Both the position numbers and the translations under genes were made by a program. From Methylophaga sp. (GTDB lineage: Bacteria; Pseudomonadota; Gammaproteobacteria; Nitrosococcales; Methylophagaceae): a stretch of 64,000 bases of DNA. The notes below the pieces were generated by a model. The model saw only the letters and a list, made by a program, of their open reading frames with translations. It was not told the DNA's origin and made no database searches. Shown in pieces: positions 45,660 to 57,402 of this stretch (position 1 is the stretch's first letter; the number at the start of each line of letters is the position of its first letter). The stretch lies in contig JALSLH010000083.1 in the NCBI GenBank assembly GCA_026988435.1, positions 78,558 to 142,557 on the forward strand. Direction: 5' to 3'.

Positions 45660-48600
45660 CCACTGCTTATCTAAGCGTTTAGCAGAGATAGGGTAGGCGG
45701 TTTTAATGCCTTGAGCATAGATTGATATCCGAAATTCTTCTACCATCCAGCGGTAATCTTCGAACTCAGTGGTCGTGTTTGAATTAAAATGACTTAAATA
45801 GTGTTGCCAATACGGTACCACCTCAGCCATCCACTGTTTATCACGCGATGGATTGTCAGCAAGTTTATCGAGCCTTTGACCGATAGCCTGAAAATATAGG
45901 GGTAACCGTTTTAATACACTATCAGGCGTGTGATGAACAAAACCTTGATATAACAAATGGTTTAATTGCTCACGAATTTCTTTGATGGCATGAATTGCCG
46001 TTAACGGCATTTTGTTAGATAAGCGTTTAGCAATAGCATGGTATTCAGCTAAAGGCTTAGCGACCTGTTTTGCTAGGGCACTGGCAATATTGATTAATTC
46101 ACTACGTTTTGCTTCTAAGCGCTGCTCAAAGTCTTGTTTGTTTGCTATCGGTGCTTGATCTAATAAAAAACAGCGATCAAAAGCAACATGAATAAGGTCG
46201 GTTTTAAGCTGTTCACAGGGGGTTAGTTTGTCGTCTTTCAGCTCATTACTAAAAGGCGAAGGGGGCACATTCGCATAATGCATGCACATTGTTTTAATAT
46301 CAGGCAGGTGTTTACGTAAATATTTAATAGAATCAGCTTGGGCTAGCATAAATAAACGACGTAAGCCTTGAGCCGTAAAATCTACCGATTGTTTACGTGT
46401 ATCCATCAATGTTAAATCAACATGGTCACCTCTATCTACTAAGGCCGGATATGCAGTCATTTCAAGGCCATTTTGTTGCAAAGTGATGCTCTCTGGTAAT
46501 TCATCAAAAGACCATGAAGTTAAACCTTGTTGCTCATAATCACTATCGGGTAACTGCCTAAAGCTAGCGGCGGCTTGTTTAGCCCACTTGTGTTGAAGTT
46601 GAACCAAATCTCGGCTTTCATCAAGTAATTTTCCATCATCATCGACTACTTTAAAATTCATTTGAAGATAATTGGGTAATTCAGCTATTTTCCAATCTGA
46701 TATGGCAATATCGACGCCTGTTTGTTTACGTAATTGTTCGCTTAAAGCAGCTAATAATGCGCCTGATTCAGCGGACATGTTTTTTAAGCAATTATCAGCA
46801 TAATTGGGCACAGGGATAAAGTGACGACGTTGTGATTTAGGTAGGCTCTTAATTAAAAATATGACTTTATCTCGCAATAAGCCCGGCACTAACCATTCAT
46901 AACGTTCAGCATTCGTTTGGTTGAGCAGAGATAAAGGAATAGTCTGTGTAATCCCATCATGCGCCTTGCCCGGTTCAAAATGATATTCCAAACTAAGCGG
47001 TACTAGATTAACCAACATTTGATCGGGAAATGCATTATCGGTTACATGATCGGCTTGATGCTGCATTAAATCATTACGATCTAAAAACAATAATTGAGGC
47101 TGTTCTCGCTCAGCTTTTTTACGCCATTTATCAAAGCCCGCACCATTAATAATATGGTTAGGGATGCGTTCTTTGTAAAATTGGAATAATACTTCATCAT
47201 CAACTAATACATCACGACGACGTGATTTTTGTTCCAGCTGTTCAATGCTTTTGATTAGATCTAAATTGTGCTGAAAGAAAGGCGCACGACAGTGCCAATC
47301 ACCTTGCACTAAGGCATCACGAATAAAGATTTCATGTGACAAAACCGGGTCAATCGGGCCAAAATGAATTCGGCGACGGGCAACGATGGGCAGGCCATAT
47401 AATGAAACTTGTTCAAAGGCGACCACTTGAGCCGGCTTTTTCTCCCAATGGGGATCGGCATATTGACGGCGGACTAATTCACCCGCAATAGGCTCAATCC
47501 ATTCGGGTTCTATTTTAGCCACGATGCGAGCATAAAGGCGACCTGTTTCAACCAGTTCAGAAGCCATCATCCATTTAGGCCCTTTTTTGTGCAAGGCTGA
47601 GCCGGGGAATATTTTAAGTTTAAGATTACGCGTGCCCGTGTATTCTGTTTTGTCGCTTTTAAAGGCAATATTGCTGAGTAAACCTGACAATAATGCTTGG
47701 TGAATTTCTTGGTAATCAGCAGGCACTTTATTCGGTTTTAGCCCCATTTGTGTCACTTGCACATGTAATTGCTGATGAATATCGTGCCATTCACGTAGGC
47801 GAATAAATGATAAAAAATGTTCTTTACAATATTTGCGTAATTTATTTTGAGTCAGGTGTTTTTTCTTATCGTGATAATGTTCCCAGAGTTTGATAAAGCC
47901 TAGAAAATCAGAGCGTTCATCTTTATATTTACTGTGGGCTTCATCAGCCGCCTGATGTCTGTCCATTGGCCGTTCACGTGGATCTTGAATACTTAAAGCG
48001 CTAGCGATAATAAGAACTTCGGTTAGGCTATTTAGCTTTTGTGCTGAAATGACCATGCGAGCAATTCGGGGATCTATTGGTAATTTAGCTATCTGACGAC
48101 CCACTTCTGTGAGTGTATGTTGTTTATTTACAGCACCAATTTCTTCTAATAAGCGAAAACCATCATTAATCATTTTTTGTGGTGGTGGATTAATGAATGG
48201 AAATTTTGTAGCTTCACCTAGTTTAAGTGATGACATTTGTAAAATAACCGAAGCTAAATTAGTTCTTAATACTTCAGGATCAGTAAAAGCAGGGCGATTA
48301 TTAAAATTATCTTCATCATATAATCGAATAGCGATACCCGCGGCAACTCGTCCACAGCGACCTGAGCGTTGGTTGGCACTAGATTGTGATACTTTTTCGA
48401 TGGGTAGGCGTTGCACCTTATTACGCACACTATAACGACTAATACGTGCAAAACCGGGGTCGACTACATAACGAATTCCCGGCACAGTTAACGAGGTTTC
48501 AGCCACATTAGTGGCTAAAACAATACGCCGATGCTGCCCTGTTTTAAATACTCGGTTTTGTTCTACTGCTGATTGACGAGCGAGTAGAGGTAGAATTTCG

Positions 48601-49559
48601 GTATTAGGTGGATGATGTTTCCGTAATGCCTCAGAAACGTCGCGAATATCGCGTTCACCTGATAAGAAGACCAGCACATCGCCCTGACCTTCTTTGCAAA
48701 GTTCATCCACTGCTTCAATAATACCGCGAATCATATCGTAATCGCGTTGTTCATCATCGTCACCAGCAGGTGGGCGATAACGAATTTCAACAGGATAAGT
48801 TCGGCCTGTTACTTCAATAACCGGGGCATTATTAAAGTGTTCTGAAAAACGTTGCGTATCAATAGTTGCCGAAGTAATAATAACTTTTAAGTCAGGGCGT
48901 TTCGGTAATAATTGTTTGAGATAACCGAGTAGAAAATCAATATTAAGACTACGTTCATGCGCCTCATCAATAATGATGGTGTCATATTGATTTAAGAAAC
49001 GGTCATTTTGGGTTTCGGCGAGTAAAATACCGTCAGTCATCAATTTTATATAACTTTTATCCGCTTTTACTTGGTCATGAAATCGCACCTTATAACCGAC
49101 AATATCACCGAGTTCAGATTTTAGTTCTTCTGCAATACGCGTAGCGACCGTGCGGGCTGCGATACGCCGTGGTTGAGTGTGACCAATTAAACCCGCCACG
49201 CCACGACCAAGCTCTAAACAAATTTTGGGTAACTGTGTTGTTTTGCCTGATCCCGTTTCACCGCTAAGGATAATGACTTGGTTTTCACTGATTGCTTTGG
49301 CTATTTCTTCTCGTCGTTCAATAACAGGCAGATCACCATTAAATTCAGGTTTTGGAATGTGTTTTTGACGCAGTGAACGCAGCTCAACAGATTTTATAAT
49401 TTGTTGTTCTAAAGCCGTTAATTGTTCAGGTTTTGCATTGCTATTTTTACGTAGGTTTTGTAGACGACGGCGCAAGGGAAACTGATCTGCAAGCATAGTC
49501 AGTTTTAGCTGTTTTTCGAGTTGTTGCAATCTGAGTTTCAAGTGGAGCAAGTCTGTCAT
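45648..49559 (-). CDS. hrpA: ATP-dependent RNA helicase HrpA
   Basis: 1303 aa; LSGETGSGKTTQLPKICLELGRG, DEAH, QRSGRCGRV motifs. Confidence 0.95.
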   Translation of the reverse strand: MTDLLHLKLRLQQLEKQLKLTMLADQFPLRRRLQNLRKNSNAKPEQLTALEQQIIKSVELRSLRQKHIPKPEFNGDLPVIERREEIAKAISENQVIILSGETGSGKTTQLPKICLELGRGVAGLIGHTQPRRIAARTVATRIAEELKSELGDIVGYKVRFHDQVKADKSYIKLMTDGILLAETQNDRFLNQYDTIIIDEAHERSLNIDFLLGYLKQLLPKRPDLKVIITSATIDTQRFSEHFNNAPVIEVTGRTYPVEIRYRPPAGDDDEQRDYDMIRGIIEAVDELCKEGQGDVLVFLSGERDIRDVSEALRKHHPPNTEILPLLARQSAVEQNRVFKTGQHRRIVLATNVAETSLTVPGIRYVVDPGFARISRYSVRNKVQRLPIEKVSQSSANQRSGRCGRVAAGIAIRLYDEDNFNNRPAFTDPEVLRTNLASVILQMSSLKLGEATKFPFINPPPQKMINDGFRLLEEIGAVNKQHTLTEVGRQIAKLPIDPRIARMVISAQKLNSLTEVLIIASALSIQDPRERPMDRHQAADEAHSKYKDERSDFLGFIKLWEHYHDKKKHLTQNKLRKYCKEHFLSFIRLREWHDIHQQLHVQVTQMGLKPNKVPADYQEIHQALLSGLLSNIAFKSDKTEYTGTRNLKLKIFPGSALHKKGPKWMMASELVETGRLYARIVAKIEPEWIEPIAGELVRRQYADPHWEKKPAQVVAFEQVSLYGLPIVARRRIHFGPIDPVLSHEIFIRDALVQGDWHCRAPFFQHNLDLIKSIEQLEQKSRRRDVLVDDEVLFQFYKERIPNHIINGAGFDKWRKKAEREQPQLLFLDRNDLMQHQADHVTDNAFPDQMLVNLVPLSLEYHFEPGKAHDGITQTIPLSLLNQTNAERYEWLVPGLLRDKVIFLIKSLPKSQRRHFIPVPNYADNCLKNMSAESGALLAALSEQLRKQTGVDIAISDWKIAELPNYLQMNFKVVDDDGKLLDESRDLVQLQHKWAKQAAASFRQLPDSDYEQQGLTSWSFDELPESITLQQNGLEMTAYPALVDRGDHVDLTLMDTRKQSVDFTAQGLRRLFMLAQADSIKYLRKHLPDIKTMCMHYANVPPSPFSNELKDDKLTPCEQLKTDLIHVAFDRCFLLDQAPIANKQDFEQRLEAKRSELINIASALAKQVAKPLAEYHAIAKRLSNKMPLTAIHAIKEIREQLNHLLYQGFVHHTPDSVLKRLPLYFQAIGQRLDKLADNPSRDKQWMAEVVPYWQHYLSHFNSNTTTEFEDYRWMVEEFRISIYAQGIKTAYPISAKRLDKQWSIC

Positions 49560-49590
49560 AAAAAATAAAGTAGCTATTGTACAGCAAGCT

Positions 49591-50499
49591 CTATTTAGAG
49601 AGTGATGCCTTTAAGAAATCAATAAAGCCGGCTATTTGTCTAGGCAGATATTGGCGGCTTGGGTAGACTAATTGTAAGCCTGTTTTTTCATTGTCGTTGT
49701 GTTGGAAGCCGAGCACAAAATCATCAAGAATGGTTTGTAATTTACCTGCGGCGACATCATTTTTTACATCCCAAATGGATTTATAGGCGATCCCCGATCC
49801 GGCAAGAGCGCATTGGCGGATAATAGCACCATCATTGCTAACCAGTGAGGGCGAAATTCTAATAGTAAATAGTTCATCGCCTTTATGAAACCGCCACTCG
49901 TTTAATTGTTCACCAAGCCGTTCCATAATCAAACAACGGTGTTGCTTTAAATCTTCGGGAGCTTTAGGCACGCCATAGCGTTCAAGATAGTCCGGTGAGG
50001 CGACCAATACGCGATGATTATTGGCAAGACGACGAACAATTAGATTACTATCGGGGAGGTTACCAAATCGAATGCCAAGATCGAAACCATGTTCAACGAG
50101 ATTTACAACACCATCGCTTAGATGCAAGTAGGGAATAACATTAGGATTAAGTTGGACGAATTCTGTTAGTGCAGGTGCGACGAACTGCCGGCCAAAATCA
50201 GACGTTGCGGTAATACGTAAATTGCCCGACAAACCTTCATTATCATTTTGTAATAACGACTCAGCCTCATCAACCTCTACTAATACACGCAAACATGCAT
50301 TATAAAAGCGCTGGCCAGCGTCAGTTAAAGAGATTTTGCGGGTAGTACGATTCAAGAGCCGAGTATTGTAGTGTGCTTCAAGCGCATTAACACGCGCCGT
50401 CATACTGGCTGGTGATAAACCCAGTTGACGTCCCGCCGCTGCCAGCCCACCCGTTTTTACCACCTGAACAAATAAGGCCATATTATCAATTTTGCTCAT
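49591..50499 (-). CDS. LysR family transcriptional regulator
   Basis: N-terminal HTH (GGLAAAGRQLGLSPASMTARVNALEAHYNTRLLNRTTRKISLTDAG). Confidence 0.93.
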   Translation of the reverse strand: MSKIDNMALFVQVVKTGGLAAAGRQLGLSPASMTARVNALEAHYNTRLLNRTTRKISLTDAGQRFYNACLRVLVEVDEAESLLQNDNEGLSGNLRITATSDFGRQFVAPALTEFVQLNPNVIPYLHLSDGVVNLVEHGFDLGIRFGNLPDSNLIVRRLANNHRVLVASPDYLERYGVPKAPEDLKQHRCLIMERLGEQLNEWRFHKGDELFTIRISPSLVSNDGAIIRQCALAGSGIAYKSIWDVKNDVAAGKLQTILDDFVLGFQHNDNEKTGLQLVYPSRQYLPRQIAGFIDFLKASLSK

Positions 50500-50598
50500 A
50501 TTCTTCAGTTTTTATGAATAATAATTTCATTATTTAAGCAATTATCATTGTTTGTTGCAAGTATTAGACTATAGAAACTTACATATGGAGGGTTATTA

Positions 50599-51702
50599 AT
50601 GGTATTTAACAATTTATTTAGCAGTAAAAACGTCGGAAATATTACTATGCCAAACAGGGTAGTCATGGCGCCAATGACACGTTCTCGGACACTTCAACCA
50701 GGCGATATCCCAACTGACTTGATGGCAACTTATTATGCTCAGCGTGCAACAGCAGGGTTTATTGTTTCTGAGGCGACACAGATATCACCCCAGGGAAAAG
50801 GCTACTCTTTTACACCGGGTATGTATTCTGAAGAGCAGGTGAATGGCTGGCGTAAAGTGACTGATGCAGTGCATGCTGCTGATGGCCGAATATTCTCTCA
50901 GTTATGGCATGTGGGGCGTATGTCTCACGCATCTTTTCATGACGATGGCAAGCCGGTGGGGCCCTCAGCCCTAGCGCCTGACGCACAAGTTTGGATTGTG
51001 GGTGATGATGGTGTAGGAAGAATGATAGATTGTCCTGTGCCTCGTGCATTATCAATCGACGATATTAGAGAGATTGTTCAGGATTATCGCGTAGCCGCTG
51101 CCAATGCGATTAAAGCCGGATTTGATGGTATTGAAATTCATGCTGGTAATGGTTATCTAATTGATCAGTTTTTGCGTCGTAGTGCGAATAAACGCACAGA
51201 TGAATATGGTGGCTCAGTTGAAAACCGTATTCGCCTTGCTGTTGAAGTGATTGAGGCAGTGAGTGATGAAATCGGTGCAGAGCGAGTGGGGATTCGATTA
51301 GCGCCATTTATTACACAGCGGGGAATGGATGATAGCCAAGTAATTGATGCAATTTTACTAGCCGCTAAATCATTTAATGACTTGGGCATTGCATACATTC
51401 ATTTATCGGAAGCAGATTGGGATGATGCACCAGTAGTTTCTGATAGTTTCCGCCATGATCTTCGTGCCGCTTTTGATGGTTCTATTATCGTTGCAGGAAA
51501 CTACACAGCTGAAAGTGGTGAAAAAATCATTGCCAGTGGTTTGGTAGATTTTGTTGCCTACGGTCGTAAATTTTTAGCTAATCCTGACTTGCCATATCGC
51601 TTTAAAAATAATCTACCACTTAATGAAATCACCGATTCATCCACCTTGTTTGGTGGAGATGAGGTGGGATATACCGATTTTCCAATTTATAAACAAAACT
51701 AG
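50599..51702 (+). CDS. Old yellow enzyme family alkene reductase (NemA-like)
   Basis: NRVVMAPMTRSR, QLWHVGRMSH, FDGIEIHAGNGYLIDQFLR. Confidence 0.93.
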   Translation: MVFNNLFSSKNVGNITMPNRVVMAPMTRSRTLQPGDIPTDLMATYYAQRATAGFIVSEATQISPQGKGYSFTPGMYSEEQVNGWRKVTDAVHAADGRIFSQLWHVGRMSHASFHDDGKPVGPSALAPDAQVWIVGDDGVGRMIDCPVPRALSIDDIREIVQDYRVAAANAIKAGFDGIEIHAGNGYLIDQFLRRSANKRTDEYGGSVENRIRLAVEVIEAVSDEIGAERVGIRLAPFITQRGMDDSQVIDAILLAAKSFNDLGIAYIHLSEADWDDAPVVSDSFRHDLRAAFDGSIIVAGNYTAESGEKIIASGLVDFVAYGRKFLANPDLPYRFKNNLPLNEITDSSTLFGGDEVGYTDFPIYKQN

Positions 51703-51715
51703 GAGTTACATTATT

Positions 51716-52252
51716 ATGAATAGTACAAAATTTTTAAGATACCTTATGGTTTTAGTTTTCAGCCTAAATATTGCTACAGCATTGGCTGATAACAGTTATT
51801 TATTGCCTGAAGCAAAAGTGATGACGATTGATAAAAGTCTGCTGCCAAATCAGGTGGAAGAGATGAAATCAGCAGCTCAAAATTATGCTGCTTTTTGGGA
51901 TACAGGTGAGGACGTTTATGCAAAGAAAGCATTAGCAGAAGATTTCATAGATCTCAATTTGCCAGAAGGTCGAAAACAGGGGCCAGAGGGACCTTTAGAT
52001 GCATCTACTTGGTTTAGATCGGTTGTGCCTGATTTAAAAGCAGAAATTGAAGAAATGTTTATAGTGGCTGATAAGGTTATTTTACGCTTAAAATTTAGCG
52101 GGCACTTTACAGGTAAGATGGGAGAGATTGAAGGCAAGGGACAAGCTATATTATTCAGCGCGGTAGATATGTATACCATTGAGGATGGCAAAATAGTAAG
52201 TAACTGGCATCTTGAAGATAATGACACGTTGATGAAGCAACTTAAACAATAA
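51716..52252 (+). CDS. Secreted SnoaL/NTF2-like protein
   Basis: Signal peptide; NYAAFWDTGEDVYAKKALAEDFIDLN...; start trimmed from 51623. Confidence 0.72.
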   Translation: MNSTKFLRYLMVLVFSLNIATALADNSYLLPEAKVMTIDKSLLPNQVEEMKSAAQNYAAFWDTGEDVYAKKALAEDFIDLNLPEGRKQGPEGPLDASTWFRSVVPDLKAEIEEMFIVADKVILRLKFSGHFTGKMGEIEGKGQAILFSAVDMYTIEDGKIVSNWHLEDNDTLMKQLKQ

Positions 52253-52369
52253 AGTTTTACAAATAGGCGATTTCACTTGGAGATACAGAACAAGAAAGGT
52301 CATGAAACCAATTTACTGAAAATCCAGCGAGAGCATAGTTAAAATAAATTTAACTATTGTACTTTGGTA

Positions 52370-52430
52370 TATATCCGTAACCATTTAATTTGCAATTTTC
52401 TAGCACACAGATTGAATGGTAACGGGTATA
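52370..52430. repeat. Short inverted-repeat element
   Basis: tatatccgtaaccatttaat ... attgaatggtaacgggtata, 17 of 20 bp complementary. Confidence 0.6.
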
Positions 52431-52511
52431 TAACATCACTAGCTTGCCTTGCCACCCCATCAATTATCGGGACTAAAAAAAGTAGTTTGAATGATAATGA
52501 GTACAGTATCC

Positions 52512-53561
52512 CTAATTAATAACTTGCCACTGAATTTTTTGTCCTGCTCGCATAGGGATTAAGCGTTGATCAACAAAGTTGTAGTGGTCAGGCACCGACC
52601 ATGAAGCTTTTTTTAGAGTAATTGTATTTAAATTTCTGGGTAACTGATAAAAATCAGCACCGAAATGACTAGCAAAACCTTCTAATTTACCGAGTGCCTC
52701 AGCAGCCTCAAATGCCTCCGCGTAAAGCTCTAGAGCAGCATGGGAGCTATAGATACCAGCACAGCCACAGGCATTTTCTTTGGTGCTTTGAGTATGAGGT
52801 GCGCTGTCTGTTCCTAAGAAAAACTTAGGGTTGCCACTGATTGCGGCTTTAATTAAAGCTTGTTGGTGAGTATTTCGTTTCAGTACAGGCAGGCAATAGT
52901 TGTGGGGATGGATCCCGCCAACCAATAAGTCGTTACGGTTTAATAATAAATGATGGGGCGTTATCGTTGCTGCCACATGTGAGCTAGCTGATATTACAAA
53001 ATCTACAGCCTCTGCTGTAGTGATATGTTCAAAGATAACTTTGAGAGCAGGGTAATCATTAAGAAGTGGGATTAACACTTGATCAATAAAGACTTTTTCA
53101 CGGTCAAATACATCAATGGCAGCATGTGTAACTTCACCATGAACTAACAATGGCATTTGCAATCGTTGCATTTCTTCCAGTGCTTGTGCACAGTGCTTTA
53201 GGTCTGTTACGCCCGCATCTGAATTTGTCGTTGCGCCGGCAGGGTAGAGTTTTATAGCATGAATAACACCGCTATCATGGGCGCGTTGAATTTCATCAGC
53301 CGTGGTTTTATCTGTTAAATACAGCGTCATTAATGGTTCAAATGTATTATCTTTAGGTCGTGCGGCTAAGATACGATCTCGATAGCTTATTGCAAGTACC
53401 GTAGTGGTTACAGGCGGGCGTAGATTAGGCATAATGATTGCCCGTCCAAAATATCTCGCCGTATCAGGAACGGTTCGATTTAATGCTTCATCATCGCGCA
53501 AGTGAAGGTGCCAGTCGTCAGGCTGAGTAATTGTTAGTTGTTTTATGTTTGTTTGTGTCAT
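52512..53561 (-). CDS. pyrC: Dihydroorotase PyrC
   Basis: [37 protein letters not shown]. Confidence 0.97.
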   Translation of the reverse strand: MTQTNIKQLTITQPDDWHLHLRDDEALNRTVPDTARYFGRAIIMPNLRPPVTTTVLAISYRDRILAARPKDNTFEPLMTLYLTDKTTADEIQRAHDSGVIHAIKLYPAGATTNSDAGVTDLKHCAQALEEMQRLQMPLLVHGEVTHAAIDVFDREKVFIDQVLIPLLNDYPALKVIFEHITTAEAVDFVISASSHVAATITPHHLLLNRNDLLVGGIHPHNYCLPVLKRNTHQQALIKAAISGNPKFFLGTDSAPHTQSTKENACGCAGIYSSHAALELYAEAFEAAEALGKLEGFASHFGADFYQLPRNLNTITLKKASWSVPDHYNFVDQRLIPMRAGQKIQWQVIN

Positions 53562-53720
53562 ACCACTAAGTATGCCACAGCTGAGGCAATAACGCTTTAA
53601 AGCCTTAATAAAAAGAAGGTCTTAGCCTTTGTTTTACTTGACCTAAGGCGGTATTCCACGTAAATTGGAGCTTTTATATTTTTTAACAGCCATTTTGGCA
53701 ATGATATTTAAGGGTAACTC

Positions 53721-55463
53721 GTGGAATTAAGCGGTGGTGAAATTCTGATTCGTTCTTTAAAAGACGAAGGTGTTGAATTTTTATTTGGCTATCCTGGCGG
53801 TGCTGTATTGCATATTTATGATGCGATCTACCGACAAGATGATGTTAAACACATTTTAGTGCGTCATGAACAGGCTGCTACTCATGCGGCAGATGGTTAT
53901 GCGCGTGCTACGGGTAAACCTGGTGTAGTCTTAGTCACATCTGGCCCTGGTGCAACAAATGCTGTCACTGGTATTGCTACTGCTTATCTAGATTCTATTC
54001 CTATGGTTGTTATTACTGGGCAAGTTCCTTGTGCTGTGATTGGAAGTGATGCTTTTCAAGAGGTTGATGCTGTCGGTATTACACGCCCATGCGTAAAGCA
54101 TAATTTCCTCGTAAAAGACGTGAATAAAATTGCTGAAACAATTAAGAAAGCATTTTATGTAGCAACGACTGGTCGACCAGGCCCTGTAGTAGTTGATATC
54201 CCTAAAGATATTACCGATCCTGCAATTAAAGTACCTTATAACTATCCCGACAAGATTACTATGCGATCTTATCAGCCGACGGTAAAAGGACATTCCGGTC
54301 AGATCAAACGTGCTGTTGAAATGTTATTGAATGCTAAAAAGCCAATGATTTATACCGGTGGCGGTGTAGTGCTTGGTAATGCATCTGAAGAATTACGCAC
54401 CTTTGTACGTCATCTAGGCTATCCAATTACTACCACATTAATGGGCTTGGGCTCTTATCCGGCTAGTGATGAACAGTTTTTGGGTATGCTCGGCATGCAC
54501 GGTAGTTATGAATCAAATATGGCGATGCATGCCTGTGATGTATTAATTGCTATTGGTGCGCGCTTTGATGATCGAGTAACGGGAAAAATTGCTGAATTTT
54601 GTCCTGATGCACAGGTTATTCATATTGATATTGATCCATCGTCCATTTCAAAAACCATTATGGTTGATATTCCTATCGTGGGTGATGTTGCGACTGTCTT
54701 GCAGGAAATGAATCATATCCTGACTACGGGTAACAAACAGACTAAGAAGAAAGATATTGATGCTTGGTGGAAAGTGATTAATGGCTGGCGTGCGAAGAAA
54801 TGCATGTCATATGATAAAAACAGCGACAAGATCAAACCTCAAGCCGCTATTGAAATAGTTCATGAACTCACCAAGGGCGATGCTTATGTCACATCAGACG
54901 TGGGTCAACATCAAATGTGGGCCGCTCAATATTACGGCTTTGAGAAACCTAACCGTTGGATAAATTCTGGCGGCCTAGGAACAATGGGCTTTGGTTTGCC
55001 AGCAGCGATGGGGGTTCAATTAGCCTATCCTGATGAAACGGTTGTCTGTGTGACCGGTGAAGGTAGTATTCAAATGTGTATTCAGGAGCTATCAACCTGT
55101 TTGCAATATGGTTTGCCGATTAAGATTATTGCCTTGAATAACCGTTATTTAGGCATGGTTCGTCAGTGGCAAGAATTTTTTTATAAAGAACGTTATTCAC
55201 ATTCTTATATGGAATCATTGCCCGATTTCGTGAAATTAGCAGAAGCGTATGGACATGTCGGTATTCGAATTGAAGATCCCGCTGATCTTCGTTGCGGATT
55301 AGAAAAAGCCTTTGCGATGAAAGATCGTTTGGTATTCGTTGATATCGTGACGGATCAAATGGAAAATGTGTATCCGATGATTGCAAATGGCAAGGCACAT
55401 AATGAAATGCATTTATCACCACATTGTGATTTACCCCAAGATCCAGAAAGGGAGTTATCATAA
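53721..55463 (+). CDS. ilvI: Acetolactate synthase large subunit
   Basis: [47 protein letters not shown]. Confidence 0.96.
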   Translation: MELSGGEILIRSLKDEGVEFLFGYPGGAVLHIYDAIYRQDDVKHILVRHEQAATHAADGYARATGKPGVVLVTSGPGATNAVTGIATAYLDSIPMVVITGQVPCAVIGSDAFQEVDAVGITRPCVKHNFLVKDVNKIAETIKKAFYVATTGRPGPVVVDIPKDITDPAIKVPYNYPDKITMRSYQPTVKGHSGQIKRAVEMLLNAKKPMIYTGGGVVLGNASEELRTFVRHLGYPITTTLMGLGSYPASDEQFLGMLGMHGSYESNMAMHACDVLIAIGARFDDRVTGKIAEFCPDAQVIHIDIDPSSISKTIMVDIPIVGDVATVLQEMNHILTTGNKQTKKKDIDAWWKVINGWRAKKCMSYDKNSDKIKPQAAIEIVHELTKGDAYVTSDVGQHQMWAAQYYGFEKPNRWINSGGLGTMGFGLPAAMGVQLAYPDETVVCVTGEGSIQMCIQELSTCLQYGLPIKIIALNNRYLGMVRQWQEFFYKERYSHSYMESLPDFVKLAEAYGHVGIRIEDPADLRCGLEKAFAMKDRLVFVDIVTDQMENVYPMIANGKAHNEMHLSPHCDLPQDPERELS

Positions 55464-55957
55464 TGCGGCATATTATTTCTATATTGATTGAAAATGAAGC
55501 GGGGGCATTGTCTCGCGTAGTGGGATTGTTTTCTGCGCGCGCTTATAATATCGAATCTTTAACTGTTGCGCCTACCGAAGATTCGTCTTTATCTCGCATT
55601 ACCATAGTAGCGATTGGTACCGATCAAATTATTGAGCAAATTACTAAGCAACTTAATAAGTTAATTGATGTTGTAAAGCTGTTAGATCTTTCTGAAGGCC
55701 CGCACATTGAACGTGAAATGGTGCTGATAAAGGTTAAAGCGGCGACTATGGATCAACGTGATGATATTAAACGCTTAGCGGATATTTTCCGTGGCCATAT
55801 CATTGATGTTACGACGTCAACATACACAATTGAGCTAACCGGTTCAGGAAGAAAAGTAGACTCTTTCATTGAAGCATTAGCTGAACATAAAATTTTAGAA
55901 ACTGTTCGTTCAGGGGTGTCAGGTATTGCCCGTGGCGATAAGATATTACACGTATAA
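55463..55957 (+). CDS. ilvH: Acetolactate synthase small subunit
   Basis: [40 protein letters not shown]. Confidence 0.97.
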   Translation: MRHIISILIENEAGALSRVVGLFSARAYNIESLTVAPTEDSSLSRITIVAIGTDQIIEQITKQLNKLIDVVKLLDLSEGPHIEREMVLIKVKAATMDQRDDIKRLADIFRGHIIDVTTSTYTIELTGSGRKVDSFIEALAEHKILETVRSGVSGIARGDKILHV

Positions 55958-56013
55958 TAAGGCTTCCTGTTAGGAAGAACTTAAAAATTATATTTTAAAG
56001 ATTAAGGAATTAA

Positions 56014-57033
<1,020 letters not shown>

Positions 57034-57089
57034 ATATAGTTTTATCTTTAATTAACGGAGTTATTTCCAAGGATGGAGATAACAGATAA

Positions 57090-57117
57090 GAAAGCCTCAA
57101 TCTGAGGCTTTTTTTAT
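57090..57117 (+). terminator. Rho-independent terminator downstream of ilvC
   Basis: agaaagcctcaatctgaggctttttttatg. Confidence 0.85.
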
Positions 57118-57402
57118 GTCTATTACCCGGCCAATAATGCTTATTATATGCAAAGGTTCTTCTATTTCGACCTTGGTATTATCAAAAATAAGTGTCACTG
57201 TCTCTCTGTCCAACAATAAGCGACATACAACGATAGCATCTTCATATTGAATAACGTAAATATCACCACTGATAATAAACTTTTGGTTAATATCGGCCAC
57301 TACATAATCACCTTCGTCTACTGCGGGTGACATATTAGACCCTTGCATTGTGTAGGCTTTATAGTTTTTTATTAACTCAGCATTGTCATTTTTAAGGATC
57401 AT
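57097..57402 (-). CDS. Standalone S24/LexA-fold protein with degenerate active site
   Basis: QGSNMSPAVDEGDYVVAD...GDIYVIQYEDAIVVCRLL resembles S24 fold without HTH domain. Confidence 0.7.
   Translation of the reverse strand: MILKNDNAELIKNYKAYTMQGSNMSPAVDEGDYVVADINQKFIISGDIYVIQYEDAIVVCRLLLDRETVTLIFDNTKVEIEEPLHIISIIGRVIDIKKASD

Noticed and set aside
48109-48451. ORFs overlapping hrpA
   Set aside because: Out-of-frame or antisense to a 1303 aa conserved helicase.
53602-53650. Possible attenuator or leader hairpin upstream of ilvI (gccttaa...taaggc, aggtc...gacct)
   Set aside because: Weak nested repeats, and no leader peptide rich in Ile/Leu/Val codons was seen.
53988-55461. Minus-strand ORFs opposite ilvI
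   Set aside because: Shadow ORFs of acetolactate synthase.
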